Made by a program: the position numbers and the translations under genes. From positions 744,001 through 808,000 of the forward strand of contig NZ_SGNY01000002.1 of assembly GCF_007002745.1 (NCBI RefSeq): DNA of 64,000 nt. The letters run 5' to 3'. Shown in pieces: positions 54,335 to 63,568 of this stretch (positions within the stretch are counted from its first letter, which is position 1; every line of letters starts with the position of its first letter). The notes below the pieces were generated by a model. It was not told where the DNA came from. It did no database searches and saw nothing but the letters and a program-made list of their open reading frames with translations. Source of the stretch: Martinezella rhizogenes. Lineage in GTDB: Bacteria; Pseudomonadota; Alphaproteobacteria; Rhizobiales; Rhizobiaceae.

Positions 54335-54976
54335 ATGAAAGATTTTCCGGAAACTCTTCTGAACGGCTACAAGAACTTCATGAGCGGCCGCTATGTCGAT
54401 GAGCGCGAAAGATATCGCGTTCTGGCCGATACCGGACAGAAACCGCAGACCCTGTTCATTGCCTGTTGTGACTCCCGTTCAGCGCCGGAAACCATTTTCG
54501 ATTGCGGACCGGGAGAGCTTTTCGTCGTCCGCAACGTCGCCAACATGGTGCCGCCTTTCGAGCCTGACGGGCAATACCACGCCACCTCGGCGGCCATCGA
54601 ATATGCCGTGCAGGTTCTGAAGGTGAAAGATATCGTCGTCATGGGCCACGGCCGCTGTGGCGGCATTCAGGCGGCCCTCGACCCCAATCTCGAGCCGCTG
54701 TCGCCCGGTGATTTCATCGGCAAATGGATGAACATGGTCAAATCTGCGGCCGAACAAATCCAGAGCAATGACGTCATGACCGCCTCCGAGCGACAGACCG
54801 CGCTGGAACGCGTCTCCATCCGCAACTCCATCGCCAATCTGCGCGGTTTCCCCTTCGTCAAGGCGCAGGAGACCGCCGGCAAGGTCAAACTGCACGGCGC
54901 ATGGTTCGATATCTCGACCGGCGAATTGTGGGTGATGGACGGCAAAACGGGCGACTTTCGCCGCCCGGATCTGTGA
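54335..54976 (+). CDS. Beta-class carbonic anhydrase
   Basis: A 213-residue enzyme that interconverts CO2 and bicarbonate. Zinc ligands Cys44 (ACCDSR), His105 and Cys108 (GHGRCGG) and the catalytic Asp46-Arg48 pair are present. VVRNVANMVPP is a further family motif. The length and layout fit the plant-type clade. No clear Shine-Dalgarno precedes ATG 54335. Confidence 0.94.
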   Translation: MKDFPETLLNGYKNFMSGRYVDERERYRVLADTGQKPQTLFIACCDSRSAPETIFDCGPGELFVVRNVANMVPPFEPDGQYHATSAAIEYAVQVLKVKDIVVMGHGRCGGIQAALDPNLEPLSPGDFIGKWMNMVKSAAEQIQSNDVMTASERQTALERVSIRNSIANLRGFPFVKAQETAGKVKLHGAWFDISTGELWVMDGKTGDFRRPDL

Positions 54977-55011
54977 TTTAGACGCGTAGTCGCCGCCAAT
55001 AATATTCAACT

Positions 55012-55126
55012 TCGTCACCCCGGAGTTGGTCCGGGGTCCAGTGCGATCAAGTCTTTGATCGCGTAAGGATCTTTCACGGCGCAGACGCGCCGGGGCTGGA
55101 TGCCGGATCTAGTCCGGCATGACGAA
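55012..55126. repeat. RIME-like mosaic palindrome, family C, copy 4
   Basis: Same order as copy 1 (16373-16487): cgtcaccccggagttggtcc, gtgcgatcaagtctttgatc, gcagacgcgccggggctgga, then tgccggatctagtccggcat. It separates the carbonic anhydrase gene from the convergent transglycosylase gene. Confidence 0.8.
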
Positions 55127-55154
55127 AGTGGGCCTTTAGTCCTTGAAAGCGACC

Positions 55155-55970
55155 TTATTGGCCGTCGATCGCCTTGCCGATGAAGGCGATGGCCTGCTGA
55201 TAGACGCTTGCGGCGTTCCAGCCCTGGATGGCGGCATAATTCGCCTGTCCCTGCTGGTAACCGGCACCACGCTGCCAGCCATGGCCGACGAGGAAGTTGG
55301 CCGTAGAGGCCAGCGCATCGGCACGCGAACCGACCAGATCGACCCGTCCGTCGCGGTCGAAATCCACACCGTAGCGCACGACATTCAATGGCAGGAACTG
55401 CGTCTGGCCGATTTCACCATGGGCAGCACCCTTGGCGTTGACGTTGAGCGAGCCGCTGCCGACGAGCTTCAGCGCCGCATAAAGCTGCTCGGTGAAATAA
55501 TCCGAACGGCGGCAGTCGAAGGAAAGCGTTGCAACGGCGGAAAGCGTGTGCTGGTTGCCCATGAAGCCGCCAAAGCCGGTTTCCATGCCCCAGATAGCCA
55601 GAAGCGGGCCGGCCGGAACGCCGTAAGCTCTCTCGATCGAAGCAAAGAGAGAGGCGTTGTTCTTCTTCATGGTCTTGCCGCGCGAAATGATCGTCTGACC
55701 GCCGCGCTTTTGCATGAACTGTTCGAAGGACAGCTTGAAGCTGTGCTGGCCGCGATCGGCGCGAATGGTCGCCTGATTGTAGGAGACGCCGGAGAAGGCA
55801 CGGTCGAGCACCGAAGCGCTGACGCCGCGGCCCGCCGCTTCCTGCTTGAAGGCGCCGACCCAGGCATCGAAGCCTGCCGAAGTGTTGCCGCATTGCGCAG
55901 CCATAACCGGCGTCGCTGCCAAAACCGAGACCATGGCCACACCAGCCAGAATTGCCTTCATTGCCCGCAT
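55155..55970 (-). CDS. Lytic murein transglycosylase, MltB (SLT_2) family
   Basis: A 271-residue exported enzyme. Signal peptide residues 1-24 end PVMAAQ, with no lipobox, so it is soluble periplasmic. IWGMETGFGGFMGNQHTLSA carries the catalytic Glu130; HGEIGQTQFLPLNVVRYGVD and DRDGRVDLVGSRADALASTA are the other MltB marks. GAAGGCAG before ATG 55970 sets the start; an in-frame upstream ATG would put the signal peptide internally. Confidence 0.93.
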   Translation of the reverse strand: MRAMKAILAGVAMVSVLAATPVMAAQCGNTSAGFDAWVGAFKQEAAGRGVSASVLDRAFSGVSYNQATIRADRGQHSFKLSFEQFMQKRGGQTIISRGKTMKKNNASLFASIERAYGVPAGPLLAIWGMETGFGGFMGNQHTLSAVATLSFDCRRSDYFTEQLYAALKLVGSGSLNVNAKGAAHGEIGQTQFLPLNVVRYGVDFDRDGRVDLVGSRADALASTANFLVGHGWQRGAGYQQGQANYAAIQGWNAASVYQQAIAFIGKAIDGQ

Positions 55971-56183
55971 CAAAATCTGCCTTCGATATCCTTTGGGGAA
56001 TTCATCCCGAGAACCAACACGTCGCCGTTGCAGGGGTTCGGGTGCCAAATTGTCTTTTGGCGGCTTAAATTGCCTTTCGGCAGCAAGGCCTGCAAATAAA
56101 CTGGCCGTGATCGTCACAAATGAAAACCCGTCTGCCCCACACAGAACAGACGGGTTATACTTAACGAACCTTAAAAAATCGTA

Positions 56184-57218
56184 TCACGCAGCCGCCTTGC
56201 GGGGCTTGATGAGACCACGATTGACCAGGAGTTCGGCGATCTGGATGGCGTTGAGGGCAGCACCCTTGCGCAGATTGTCCGAAACGACCCAGATGTTGAG
56301 GCCGTTTTCAACCGTTGCATCTTCACGGATACGCGAAATATAGGTCGCATCTTCACCGGCGGATTCAACCGGCGTGATGTAGCCGCCATTTTCATGCTTG
56401 TCGATGACGAGGCAACCCGGCGCTTCGCGCAGGATGTCACGCGCCTGATCGGCGGTGATCTCGTTTTCAAACTCGATATTGACCGATTCCGAATGGCCGA
56501 TGAAGACAGGAACGCGCACGGCCGTGCAGGTTACCTTGATCTTCGGGTCGAGCATCTTCTTGGTTTCGGCCAGAACCTTCCACTCTTCCTTGGTGTAACC
56601 GTCTTCCATGAAGACATCGATATGCGGAATGACGTTGAAGGCGATGCGCTTGGTGAACTTCTTCGTTTCAACCGGATCGGCGACGAAGACGGCGCGGGTC
56701 TGCTGGAACAGCTCGTCCATGCCTTCCTTGCCGGCACCGGAAACCGACTGGTAGGTGGAAACGACGACGCGCTTGATCTTTGCGAAGTCATGCAGCGGCT
56801 TCAGCGCGACGACGAGCTGGGCCGTGGAGCAATTCGGATTGGCGATGATGTTCTTGCGGGAAAAACCCTCGACCGCATCGGCATTGACTTCCGGAACGAT
56901 CAGCGGAACGTCCTGATCGTAGCGCCATGCAGACGAGTTATCGATGACGACGCAACCCTGCTGGCCGATCTTCGGCGACCACTTCTTGGACACATCGCCG
57001 CCGGCCGACATCAGGCAAATATCCGTGTCGGAAAAATCGTAATTCTCGAGGTTGGAAACCTTCAGCGTGCGATCGCCATAGGAGACTTCCGTGCCCTGCG
57101 AACGGGCGGAAGCGAGCGGCACGATCTCATCGGCCGGAAAGCCGCGTTCGGCGAGGATATTGAGCATTTCGCGACCGACGTTGCCGGTGGCGCCTGCAAT
57201 TGCAACTTTGAAACCCAT
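56184..57218 (-). CDS. asd: Aspartate-semialdehyde dehydrogenase
   Basis: A 344-residue enzyme that reduces aspartyl phosphate, on the path to lysine, diaminopimelate, threonine and methionine. MGFKVAIAGATGNVGREML is the NADP-binding start; NPNCST has the catalytic Cys130; the HENGGYITPVESAGED segment falls in the substrate domain. AGAGAG before ATG 57218 sets the start. The 510-base upstream gap has a possible leader peptide (57331-57450). Confidence 0.97.
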   Translation of the reverse strand: MGFKVAIAGATGNVGREMLNILAERGFPADEIVPLASARSQGTEVSYGDRTLKVSNLENYDFSDTDICLMSAGGDVSKKWSPKIGQQGCVVIDNSSAWRYDQDVPLIVPEVNADAVEGFSRKNIIANPNCSTAQLVVALKPLHDFAKIKRVVVSTYQSVSGAGKEGMDELFQQTRAVFVADPVETKKFTKRIAFNVIPHIDVFMEDGYTKEEWKVLAETKKMLDPKIKVTCTAVRVPVFIGHSESVNIEFENEITADQARDILREAPGCLVIDKHENGGYITPVESAGEDATYISRIREDATVENGLNIWVVSDNLRKGAALNAIQIAELLVNRGLIKPRKAAA

Positions 57219-57728
57219 GATCAAGCTCTCTTTCTGTCTCTCCTCTTTTGGGTGAGGTGGGGAAACCGCATCGCATCGCGGCTTCCTCGATCCCCAGCCA
57301 AACCGGGGAGAGAGCGGCGGGCCAGAGACGTCAGACGGTTTTAATCGTCGTTTTGGCCGTAATTCGGATGGAATAAGAAAGACGCGGATCATCGCCGGCG
57401 GATTGTGCCGGTCCTTCCATGACAATCATGTCTGCAACATGCCTGCGCAAGGTGATGCTCCTTCTTCGCGAGAAGCTATTAGAAGGTTTCTTGTTTGTGT
57501 CAAGAAAAAAGGCATGTTTCGGTCCGTCCGCTCCCGGCAGGCAAAAACCGCTCCGCGACATTTTTGCACGTTATACATTAGACTAAAGTCATAATCCGAA
57601 AGCATCGCTCTTATTGGGGTTAATTTTCTGTCACTCTGATGTCATGCGCATTGCAACCGAAAGGGGAGCCCGGAGGAGAGAGACGGGCTCCGCACTGCGC
57701 CGATTGGGACATCTGTGGAGGACAGACA
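57219..57728. other. 510-base region between asd and the MHS transporter
   Basis: Divergent promoters are expected here. The minus strand contains a candidate leader peptide (57331-57450) and, between it and asd, two imperfect hairpins (ctccccgg/ctgggga and ggaagccgc/gcggtttcc). No T run follows, so a classical attenuator is not evident. An AT-rich stretch at 57475-57640 is the likely promoter of the plus-strand gene. Confidence 0.5.
57331..57450 (-). CDS. Candidate leader peptide of asd, 39 residues
   Basis: TTG 57450 follows AAGGAGCATCACC (7-base spacing). The frame (LRRHVADMIVMEG and on) ends RITAKTTIKTV, with four Thr, two Ile and two Lys codons in the last eleven, just before TGA at 57331. 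Asd serves threonine, lysine and isoleucine synthesis, which makes a leader role conceivable. No classical terminator is seen after it. Confidence 0.3.
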   Translation of the reverse strand: MRRHVADMIVMEGPAQSAGDDPRLSYSIRITAKTTIKTV

Positions 57729-59612
57729 ATGGCAAATGTTGCAGCCGTGAGCAGCCCCGCCCGTCCAATGACGGGCGAGGAGAAGAAGGTGATTTTCGCC
57801 TCTTCTCTCGGAACGGTTTTCGAATGGTACGATTTCTATCTATACGGCTCGCTCGCGATCTATATCGGCGCGAACTTCTTCAGCCAATATCCGGAAACGA
57901 CGCGCAACATCTTCGCGCTTCTGGCCTTTGCCGCCGGCTTCCTCGTGCGCCCGTTCGGCGCGCTGGTGTTTGGACGTCTCGGCGATATCGTCGGCCGTAA
58001 ATACACCTTCCTCATCACCATTCTCATCATGGGTGTTTCCACCTTCCTCGTCGGTGTCCTGCCCAGTGCATCGCAGATCGGTATCGCCGCTCCGATCATC
58101 CTGATCATCCTGCGCATGCTGCAGGGTCTGGCGCTCGGCGGTGAATATGGCGGTGCCGCAACTTACGTGGCCGAACACGCGCCGAACGGCCGCAGAGGCT
58201 ATTACACCTCGTGGATTCAGACGACGGCGACGCTCGGCCTGTTCCTGTCGCTGGTGGTCATTCTCGGCGTGCAGTTCGCACTCGGCAAGGAAGCCTTCGC
58301 CGCCTGGGGCTGGCGCATTCCCTTCCTCGTTTCGGTTCTGCTGCTCGGCGTATCGGTCTGGATTCGTCTGAAGATGAATGAATCCCCCGCCTTCAAGAAG
58401 ATGAAGGAAGAGGGCAAGACCTCCAAGGCACCGCTCAGCGAAGCCTTCGGCCAGTGGAAAAACGCCAAGATCGCCCTGCTTGCCCTCGTCGGCGCCGTCA
58501 TCGGTCAGGCCGTCGTCTGGTACACCGGCCAGTTCTACGCGCTGTTCTTCCTGCAGAGCATTCTGAAGGTGGACGGCCAGTCAGCCAATATCATGGTTGC
58601 GGCAGCCCTCATTCTCGGCACCGGCTTCTTCGTGCTCTTTGGCTGGCTTTCCGACAAGATCGGCCGCAAGCCGATCATCATGGCCGGCCTCGTTCTTGCG
58701 ATGCTGACCTACTTCCCGCTGTTCAAAGCGCTCACCTGGGCGGGCAATCCGGCACTTGCGCAAGCACAGTCCACCGTTCGCGCCACCGTGACCGCCGCCC
58801 CCGGCGACTGCAAATTCCAGTTCAACCCGACAGGCACGGCGAAATTCACCACATCCTGCGATATCGCCACCTCGTTCCTCACCCGCAACTCCGTTCCCTA
58901 TGACGTGGTTGCCGGAACGGCCGGCCAGCCGGCGAGCGTCAAGCTCGGCGACGCCACCATCGCCAGCTACGACGCGATCGCAGCCGGTGCGGATGCGGCG
59001 GCCAAGGACAAGGCCTTCCAGAAGCAGGTCAACATCGCACTGCATGACAGCGGTTATCCGCTGGTGCGCGGCGCAGCGCAGGTTCCGGACGCAAAACTGG
59101 ACGCCTTCATCGCCGCAAACCCGGAACTCAGCCTCAATGCTGAAGCCGTTCGCGCCACCGACAAGAAGATGGTGGCAACCGACAAGCTGGTGGCGGACAA
59201 GCTGCTGACACCGGCCGAGACCGGTGGTGCGGCGGAAATGGCCGTCTACACCATTGCCGGCGGCGGCGCCTTCACCATGGTGGCCGATCCGGCAGCCGTG
59301 AACTGGGTCGTCATCATTGCGGTCCTTACCGTCCTCGTCATCTATGTGACGATGGTCTATGGCCCGATCGCGGCGCTTCTGGTCGAACTGTTCCCGACCC
59401 GCATCCGCTACTCCGGCATGTCGCTGCCCTATCACATCGGCAACGGCTGGTTCGGTGGTCTTCTGCCCGCCACCGCCTTTGCGATGAGCGCGGCGAAGGG
59501 CGACATCTATTACGGTCTCTGGTACCCGATCGTCTTTGCAGGCATCACGCTGGTCATCGGCCTGCTGTTCCTGCCGGAAACCAAGGATCGCGACATCCAC
59601 ACAATGGATTGA
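57729..59612 (+). CDS. MHS-family MFS transporter with a large periplasmic insertion
   Basis: A 627-residue transporter. SSLGTVFEWYDFYLYGSLA and FGRLGDIVGRKYTFL are the metabolite:H+ symporter marks (KgtP/ProP/ShiA group); GLALGGEYGGAATYVAE follows. Twelve helices are predicted, but residues about 343-520, between TM9 and TM10, form an extra periplasmic domain of about 178 residues with two Cys (CKFQ and TTSCDIA). Relatives carry carboxylates, betaines or shikimate. GGAGGA before ATG 57729 is strong. Terminator follows. Confidence 0.88.
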   Translation: MANVAAVSSPARPMTGEEKKVIFASSLGTVFEWYDFYLYGSLAIYIGANFFSQYPETTRNIFALLAFAAGFLVRPFGALVFGRLGDIVGRKYTFLITILIMGVSTFLVGVLPSASQIGIAAPIILIILRMLQGLALGGEYGGAATYVAEHAPNGRRGYYTSWIQTTATLGLFLSLVVILGVQFALGKEAFAAWGWRIPFLVSVLLLGVSVWIRLKMNESPAFKKMKEEGKTSKAPLSEAFGQWKNAKIALLALVGAVIGQAVVWYTGQFYALFFLQSILKVDGQSANIMVAAALILGTGFFVLFGWLSDKIGRKPIIMAGLVLAMLTYFPLFKALTWAGNPALAQAQSTVRATVTAAPGDCKFQFNPTGTAKFTTSCDIATSFLTRNSVPYDVVAGTAGQPASVKLGDATIASYDAIAAGADAAAKDKAFQKQVNIALHDSGYPLVRGAAQVPDAKLDAFIAANPELSLNAEAVRATDKKMVATDKLVADKLLTPAETGGAAEMAVYTIAGGGAFTMVADPAAVNWVVIIAVLTVLVIYVTMVYGPIAALLVELFPTRIRYSGMSLPYHIGNGWFGGLLPATAFAMSAAKGDIYYGLWYPIVFAGITLVIGLLFLPETKDRDIHTMD

Positions 59613-59637
59613 TCATCATCCTCATCGACACTTTCGG

Positions 59638-59667
59638 AACCCGGTGCGCAGGCACCGGGTTTTTTTA
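59638..59667 (+). terminator. Intrinsic terminator of the MHS transporter gene
   Basis: aacccggtgc (59638-59647) / gcaccgggtt (59652-59661), loop gcag, then a T run. Confidence 0.93.
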
Positions 59668-59809
59668 TTGCGTGGCAAGCCGGCATATCGAAAGAGCCTG
59701 TCGCAGCGGGCTGTCATTCCGTCGCAGGCAAGACAAAATCAATATGAAGACAAAGCCCCCCTGAATAGGTTATGACCCCCCTATATTATCAGGCACAGGG
59801 AGAGCCATT

Positions 59810-61384
59810 TTGAAGATCGGGACGCCCAGGGAATTATATGAAGGCGAGGCGCGCGTCGGTATGACGCCCGACAGCGCCCAGGCATTGCAGAAACTCGGAT
59901 ATGATTGCATCGTTGAGGCCGGTGCGGGCAAGGCGGCGGGATTTTCCGACGACGCCTATCGCGCAGCCGGGGTTACCGTCGTCGATAGCGCGGATGCGCT
60001 TTACGCCGGATCCGACATCATCGCCAAGGTTCGTCCGCCGGAAACGTCGGAGATTGATCGCCTGTCTTCGGACAAGACGCTGATCTCGTTCTTCTACCCC
60101 GCCCAGAACAAGGACCTTCTGGAGCAGGCCAAGGAAAAGGGCGCAAACGTCATCGCCATGGACATGGTGCCGCGCATTTCCCGCGCCCAGAAGATGGACG
60201 CGCTGTCCTCCATGGCCAATATCGCCGGTTATCGCGCGGTCATCGAGGCCGGCAATAATTTCGGCCGCTTCTTCACCGGTCAGGTCACCGCCGCCGGCAA
60301 GGTTCCGCCCGCCAAGGTTCTGGTCATCGGTGCCGGCGTTGCCGGTCTTGCGGCGATCGGCACGGCCACCTCGCTCGGCGCCATCACCTATGCCTTCGAC
60401 GTTCGCCCGGAAGTGGCCGAACAGATCGAATCCATGGGCGCGCAATTCGTCTATCTCGATTTCGCCGATCAGCAGCAGGATGGCGCCGCCACCGGCGGTT
60501 ATGCCGCCCCCTCCTCGCCGGAATTCCGCGAGAAGCAGTTGGAGAAGTTCCGCGAGCTCGCACCGCAGATCGATATCGTCATCACCACGGCGCTCATTCC
60601 GGGTCGCGATGCCCCGAAGCTGTGGCTTGCCGACATGGTCGCGATGATGAAGCCCGGTTCTGTCATCATCGACCTTGCGGCCGAGCGCGGCGGCAATTGC
60701 GATCTGACGGTTCCCGACCAGCGTGTCGTGTCCGACAATGGCGTCATCGTCATTGGCTACACGGATTTCCCGAGCCGCATGGCAGCGCAGGCCTCGACGC
60801 TCTACGCCACCAACATCCGTCACATGATGACCGATCTGACACCCGGAAAAGACGGCAAGCCGGTTCACAACATGGAAGACGATGTCATCCGTGGCGCCAC
60901 CGTCACCTATCAGGGCGAGATAACATTCCCGCCGCCGCCGCCGAAAATCCAGGCGATTGCCGCACAGAAACCGAAGGAAAGAGCCAAAGAGCTTTCACCC
61001 GAGGAAAAGCACGCAAAGGAACGGGCCGAGTTCAAGGCACAGACGAAAAACCAGGTCGGGCTGCTCGTTATCGGCACGGCACTGCTGCTTCTCGTCGGTC
61101 TGTTTGCACCGGCAAGCTTCATGAGCCACTTCATCGTCTTCGTGCTCGCCTGCTTCATCGGTTTCCAGGTCATCTGGAATGTCAGCCACTCGCTGCACAC
61201 GCCGCTGATGGCAGTGACGAATGCCATTTCCGGCATCGTCATTCTGGGCGCGCTGCTGCAGATCGGCTCCGGCAACTGGCTGGTGGTGATCCTTGCCTCG
61301 CTTTCCGTCCTGATCGCGACGATCAACATCGTCGGCGGTTTCCTCGTGACACGGCGCATGCTCGCCATGTTCCAGAAGTCGTAA
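59810..61384 (+). CDS. pntA: NAD(P) transhydrogenase subunit alpha
   Basis: A 524-residue subunit read from TTG 59810 behind AGGGAGAG. Residues 1-380 are the NAD(H)-binding domain I ([40 protein letters not shown]), a charged linker follows (about 385-415), then four membrane helices (about 420-515) of domain II. The two parts are fused, as in E. coli PntA. Together with PntB it uses the proton gradient to make NADPH from NADH. Confidence 0.95.
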   Translation: MKIGTPRELYEGEARVGMTPDSAQALQKLGYDCIVEAGAGKAAGFSDDAYRAAGVTVVDSADALYAGSDIIAKVRPPETSEIDRLSSDKTLISFFYPAQNKDLLEQAKEKGANVIAMDMVPRISRAQKMDALSSMANIAGYRAVIEAGNNFGRFFTGQVTAAGKVPPAKVLVIGAGVAGLAAIGTATSLGAITYAFDVRPEVAEQIESMGAQFVYLDFADQQQDGAATGGYAAPSSPEFREKQLEKFRELAPQIDIVITTALIPGRDAPKLWLADMVAMMKPGSVIIDLAAERGGNCDLTVPDQRVVSDNGVIVIGYTDFPSRMAAQASTLYATNIRHMMTDLTPGKDGKPVHNMEDDVIRGATVTYQGEITFPPPPPKIQAIAAQKPKERAKELSPEEKHAKERAEFKAQTKNQVGLLVIGTALLLLVGLFAPASFMSHFIVFVLACFIGFQVIWNVSHSLHTPLMAVTNAISGIVILGALLQIGSGNWLVVILASLSVLIATINIVGGFLVTRRMLAMFQKS

Positions 61385-61404
61385 GCCAAGCGGGGATCTT
61401 ATAA

Positions 61405-62838
61405 ATGACCATTGGTATCGTTTCCGCGGCCTATGTTGCCGCAGCCGTTCTTTTCATCCTTTCGCTTGGCGGCCTTTCCGGCCAGGAAAGCGCCAAACGC
61501 GCCGTCTGGTACGGCATAACGGGCATGGGCCTTGCCGCCGCCGCCACGGTCTTCGGACCTGATGTCGGCATAGGCTTCATCGTCCTGTTGATGATCGCGG
61601 GTGGCTCCGTCCTCGGTTATTACGTCGCAAACCGCGTACAGATGACCGAAATGCCGCAGCTTGTGGCAGCCCTTCACTCCTTCGTCGGCCTCGCCGCCGT
61701 CTTCATCGGTTTCAACGCCCATATCGAAGAAGCGCATGTCGCCTCGCTCGATGAGACGGCACGCTCGCTGCTGACAGGCTTCTCCGCCATCCTCGCCCAC
61801 AAGACGCCTGTCGAACTGGCGATCATGAAGGTCGAGGTCTTCCTCGGCGTCTTCATCGGCGCGGTCACCTTCACCGGCTCCGTTGTCGCCTTCGGCAAGC
61901 TTGCCGGCAAGGTGGACGGGAAGGCGAAGAAACTGCCGGGCGGACATGTCCTTAATGCCGGCGCCGCGATCCTGTCGCTCGTGCTGCTCATCATGTATTG
62001 CAACGGCGCAGGCGCATGGTCGCTGGTGCTGATGACGCTGCTGGCCTTCTTCATCGGCTACCACCTGATCATGGGCATCGGCGGCGCCGACATGCCGGTC
62101 GTCGTCTCCATGCTGAACAGCTATTCCGGCTGGGCGGCGGCTGCCATCGGCTTCACGCTCGGCAACGATCTGCTGATCGTCACCGGCGCGCTGGTCGGCT
62201 CTTCGGGTGCGATCCTGTCCTACATCATGTGCAAGGCCATGAACCGCTCCTTCGTCTCGGTCATCCTCGGCGGTTTCGGCGGCACGACGGGTCCGGCGAT
62301 GGAAATCGAGGGCGAGCAGGTTGCTATCGACGCCGAAGGTGTCGCAGCGGCATTGAACGATGCCGACAGCGTCATCATCGTGCCCGGTTACGGCATGGCG
62401 GTAGCGCAGGCGCAAAGCGCGGTTTCGGAACTGACCCGCAAGCTGCGCGCCGACGGCAAGACCGTGCGCTTCGCCATCCACCCCGTCGCAGGCCGTCTTC
62501 CCGGCCACATGAACGTGCTCTTGGCCGAAGCCAAGGTGCCCTACGACATCGTGCTGGAAATGGACGAAATCAACGACGATTTCCCCAATACCGATGTCGT
62601 CATCGTCATCGGCTCCAACGACATCGTCAACCCGGCAGCGCAGGACGACCCGAACTCGCCGATCGCGGGCATGCCGGTGCTGGAAGTGTGGAAGTCGAAG
62701 CTCGTCATCGTCTCCAAGCGCGGCCAGGGCACAGGCTACTCCGGCATCGAGAACCCGCTGTTCTACAAGGACAATACGCGGATGTTCTACGGTGATGCGA
62801 AGAAGTCGATCAACGATCTCCTGCCGCTGATCAAGTAA
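61405..62838 (+). CDS. pntB: NAD(P) transhydrogenase subunit beta
   Basis: A 477-residue subunit: about nine membrane helices of domain II ([35 protein letters not shown]) and the C-terminal NADP(H)-binding domain III ([40 protein letters not shown]). It begins 20 bases after pntA. A stable hairpin follows the stop. Confidence 0.96.
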   Translation: MTIGIVSAAYVAAAVLFILSLGGLSGQESAKRAVWYGITGMGLAAAATVFGPDVGIGFIVLLMIAGGSVLGYYVANRVQMTEMPQLVAALHSFVGLAAVFIGFNAHIEEAHVASLDETARSLLTGFSAILAHKTPVELAIMKVEVFLGVFIGAVTFTGSVVAFGKLAGKVDGKAKKLPGGHVLNAGAAILSLVLLIMYCNGAGAWSLVLMTLLAFFIGYHLIMGIGGADMPVVVSMLNSYSGWAAAAIGFTLGNDLLIVTGALVGSSGAILSYIMCKAMNRSFVSVILGGFGGTTGPAMEIEGEQVAIDAEGVAAALNDADSVIIVPGYGMAVAQAQSAVSELTRKLRADGKTVRFAIHPVAGRLPGHMNVLLAEAKVPYDIVLEMDEINDDFPNTDVVIVIGSNDIVNPAAQDDPNSPIAGMPVLEVWKSKLVIVSKRGQGTGYSGIENPLFYKDNTRMFYGDAKKSINDLLPLIK

Positions 62839-62842
62839 CGAA

Positions 62843-62874
62843 AAGGGCGTTTCCGGGAAACCGGAAACGCCCTT
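62843..62874 (+). terminator. Hairpin after pntB
   Basis: Perfect 14-base stem aagggcgtttccgg (62843-62856) / ccggaaacgccctt (62861-62874) with a GAAA loop, followed by cgattt only. Confidence 0.75.
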
Positions 62875-62902
62875 CGATTTCCGAGACGCTATTCCACCTC
62901 AA

Positions 62903-62977
62903 CGTCATCCTCGGGCTTGACCCGAGGATCCATCGCGCGTCAGGTTGTGGATCCTCGGGTCAAGCCCGAGGATGACG
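62903..62977. repeat. Palindromic intergenic repeat, family D, copy 2
   Basis: Perfect 30-base arms: 62903-62932 is the reverse complement of 62948-62977 (cgtcatcctcgggcttgacc and onward). Same family as 35107-35181. It sits between the pntAB hairpin and the convergent rutF. Confidence 0.85.
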
Positions 62978-63017
62978 ACGGTCAGGTTCGAGCTGGTGCT
63001 CAGCCAAACGGTCACCT

Positions 63018-63542
63018 TCAAAGCATCCGATAACGCCGGTTGAAATACATCAGCGCCTCATCGCCCCCATTGATCTTCATATCCACGACATTGCAGATCA
63101 GAATATCATGCGTGCCGCCGTCATGCGCCTCGCGGATGCGGCAGTCGAAAGAGACGAGCGCGTCCTCCAGAACCGGCGCGCCGGTTTCAAGCACACTCCA
63201 GCTGCCTGCAGCAAAACGCTCGTCGGCCGGCGTCTTGCCACCGAAAAGCGTGCTCAGCACCTCGTGATGCGCGGCGAGCGTGTTGACGCAGATGACACCG
63301 TTTGCCTTCACCACCTTATAGGCTGAAGCATTGCGGTTGAGGCAGACAAGAAGCGTGGGCGGATTGTCGGAAACGCTGCAGACGGCGGTTGCTGCAAAGC
63401 CGGCACGACCAGCTGCACCATTGGTAGTGACGATGTTGACCGCCGCACCGAGCCGCGCCATGGCGTTTCTATAATCGAGGCTGCGTTGCTCTGCAGTCTT
63501 CGTCTCCATTTCCGCTTCCTTTTCAAGAGACATCATCTGCAT
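63018..63542 (-). CDS. rutF: Flavin reductase, RutF-like
   Basis: A 174-residue FMN reductase of the HpaC/RutF family: [20 protein letters not shown], then [20 protein letters not shown] and [10 protein letters not shown], the flavin-binding core. It supplies reduced FMN to the pyrimidine oxygenase RutA. The upstream RutE-like gene on the same strand supports the assignment. GGAAGG before ATG 63542 fits; an internal ATG at codon 12 also has a ribosome site. Confidence 0.88.
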   Translation of the reverse strand: MQMMSLEKEAEMETKTAEQRSLDYRNAMARLGAAVNIVTTNGAAGRAGFAATAVCSVSDNPPTLLVCLNRNASAYKVVKANGVICVNTLAAHHEVLSTLFGGKTPADERFAAGSWSVLETGAPVLEDALVSFDCRIREAHDGGTHDILICNVVDMKINGGDEALMYFNRRYRML

Positions 63543-63568
63543 CTAACCCATCCTTCCTTAACAGGCCA

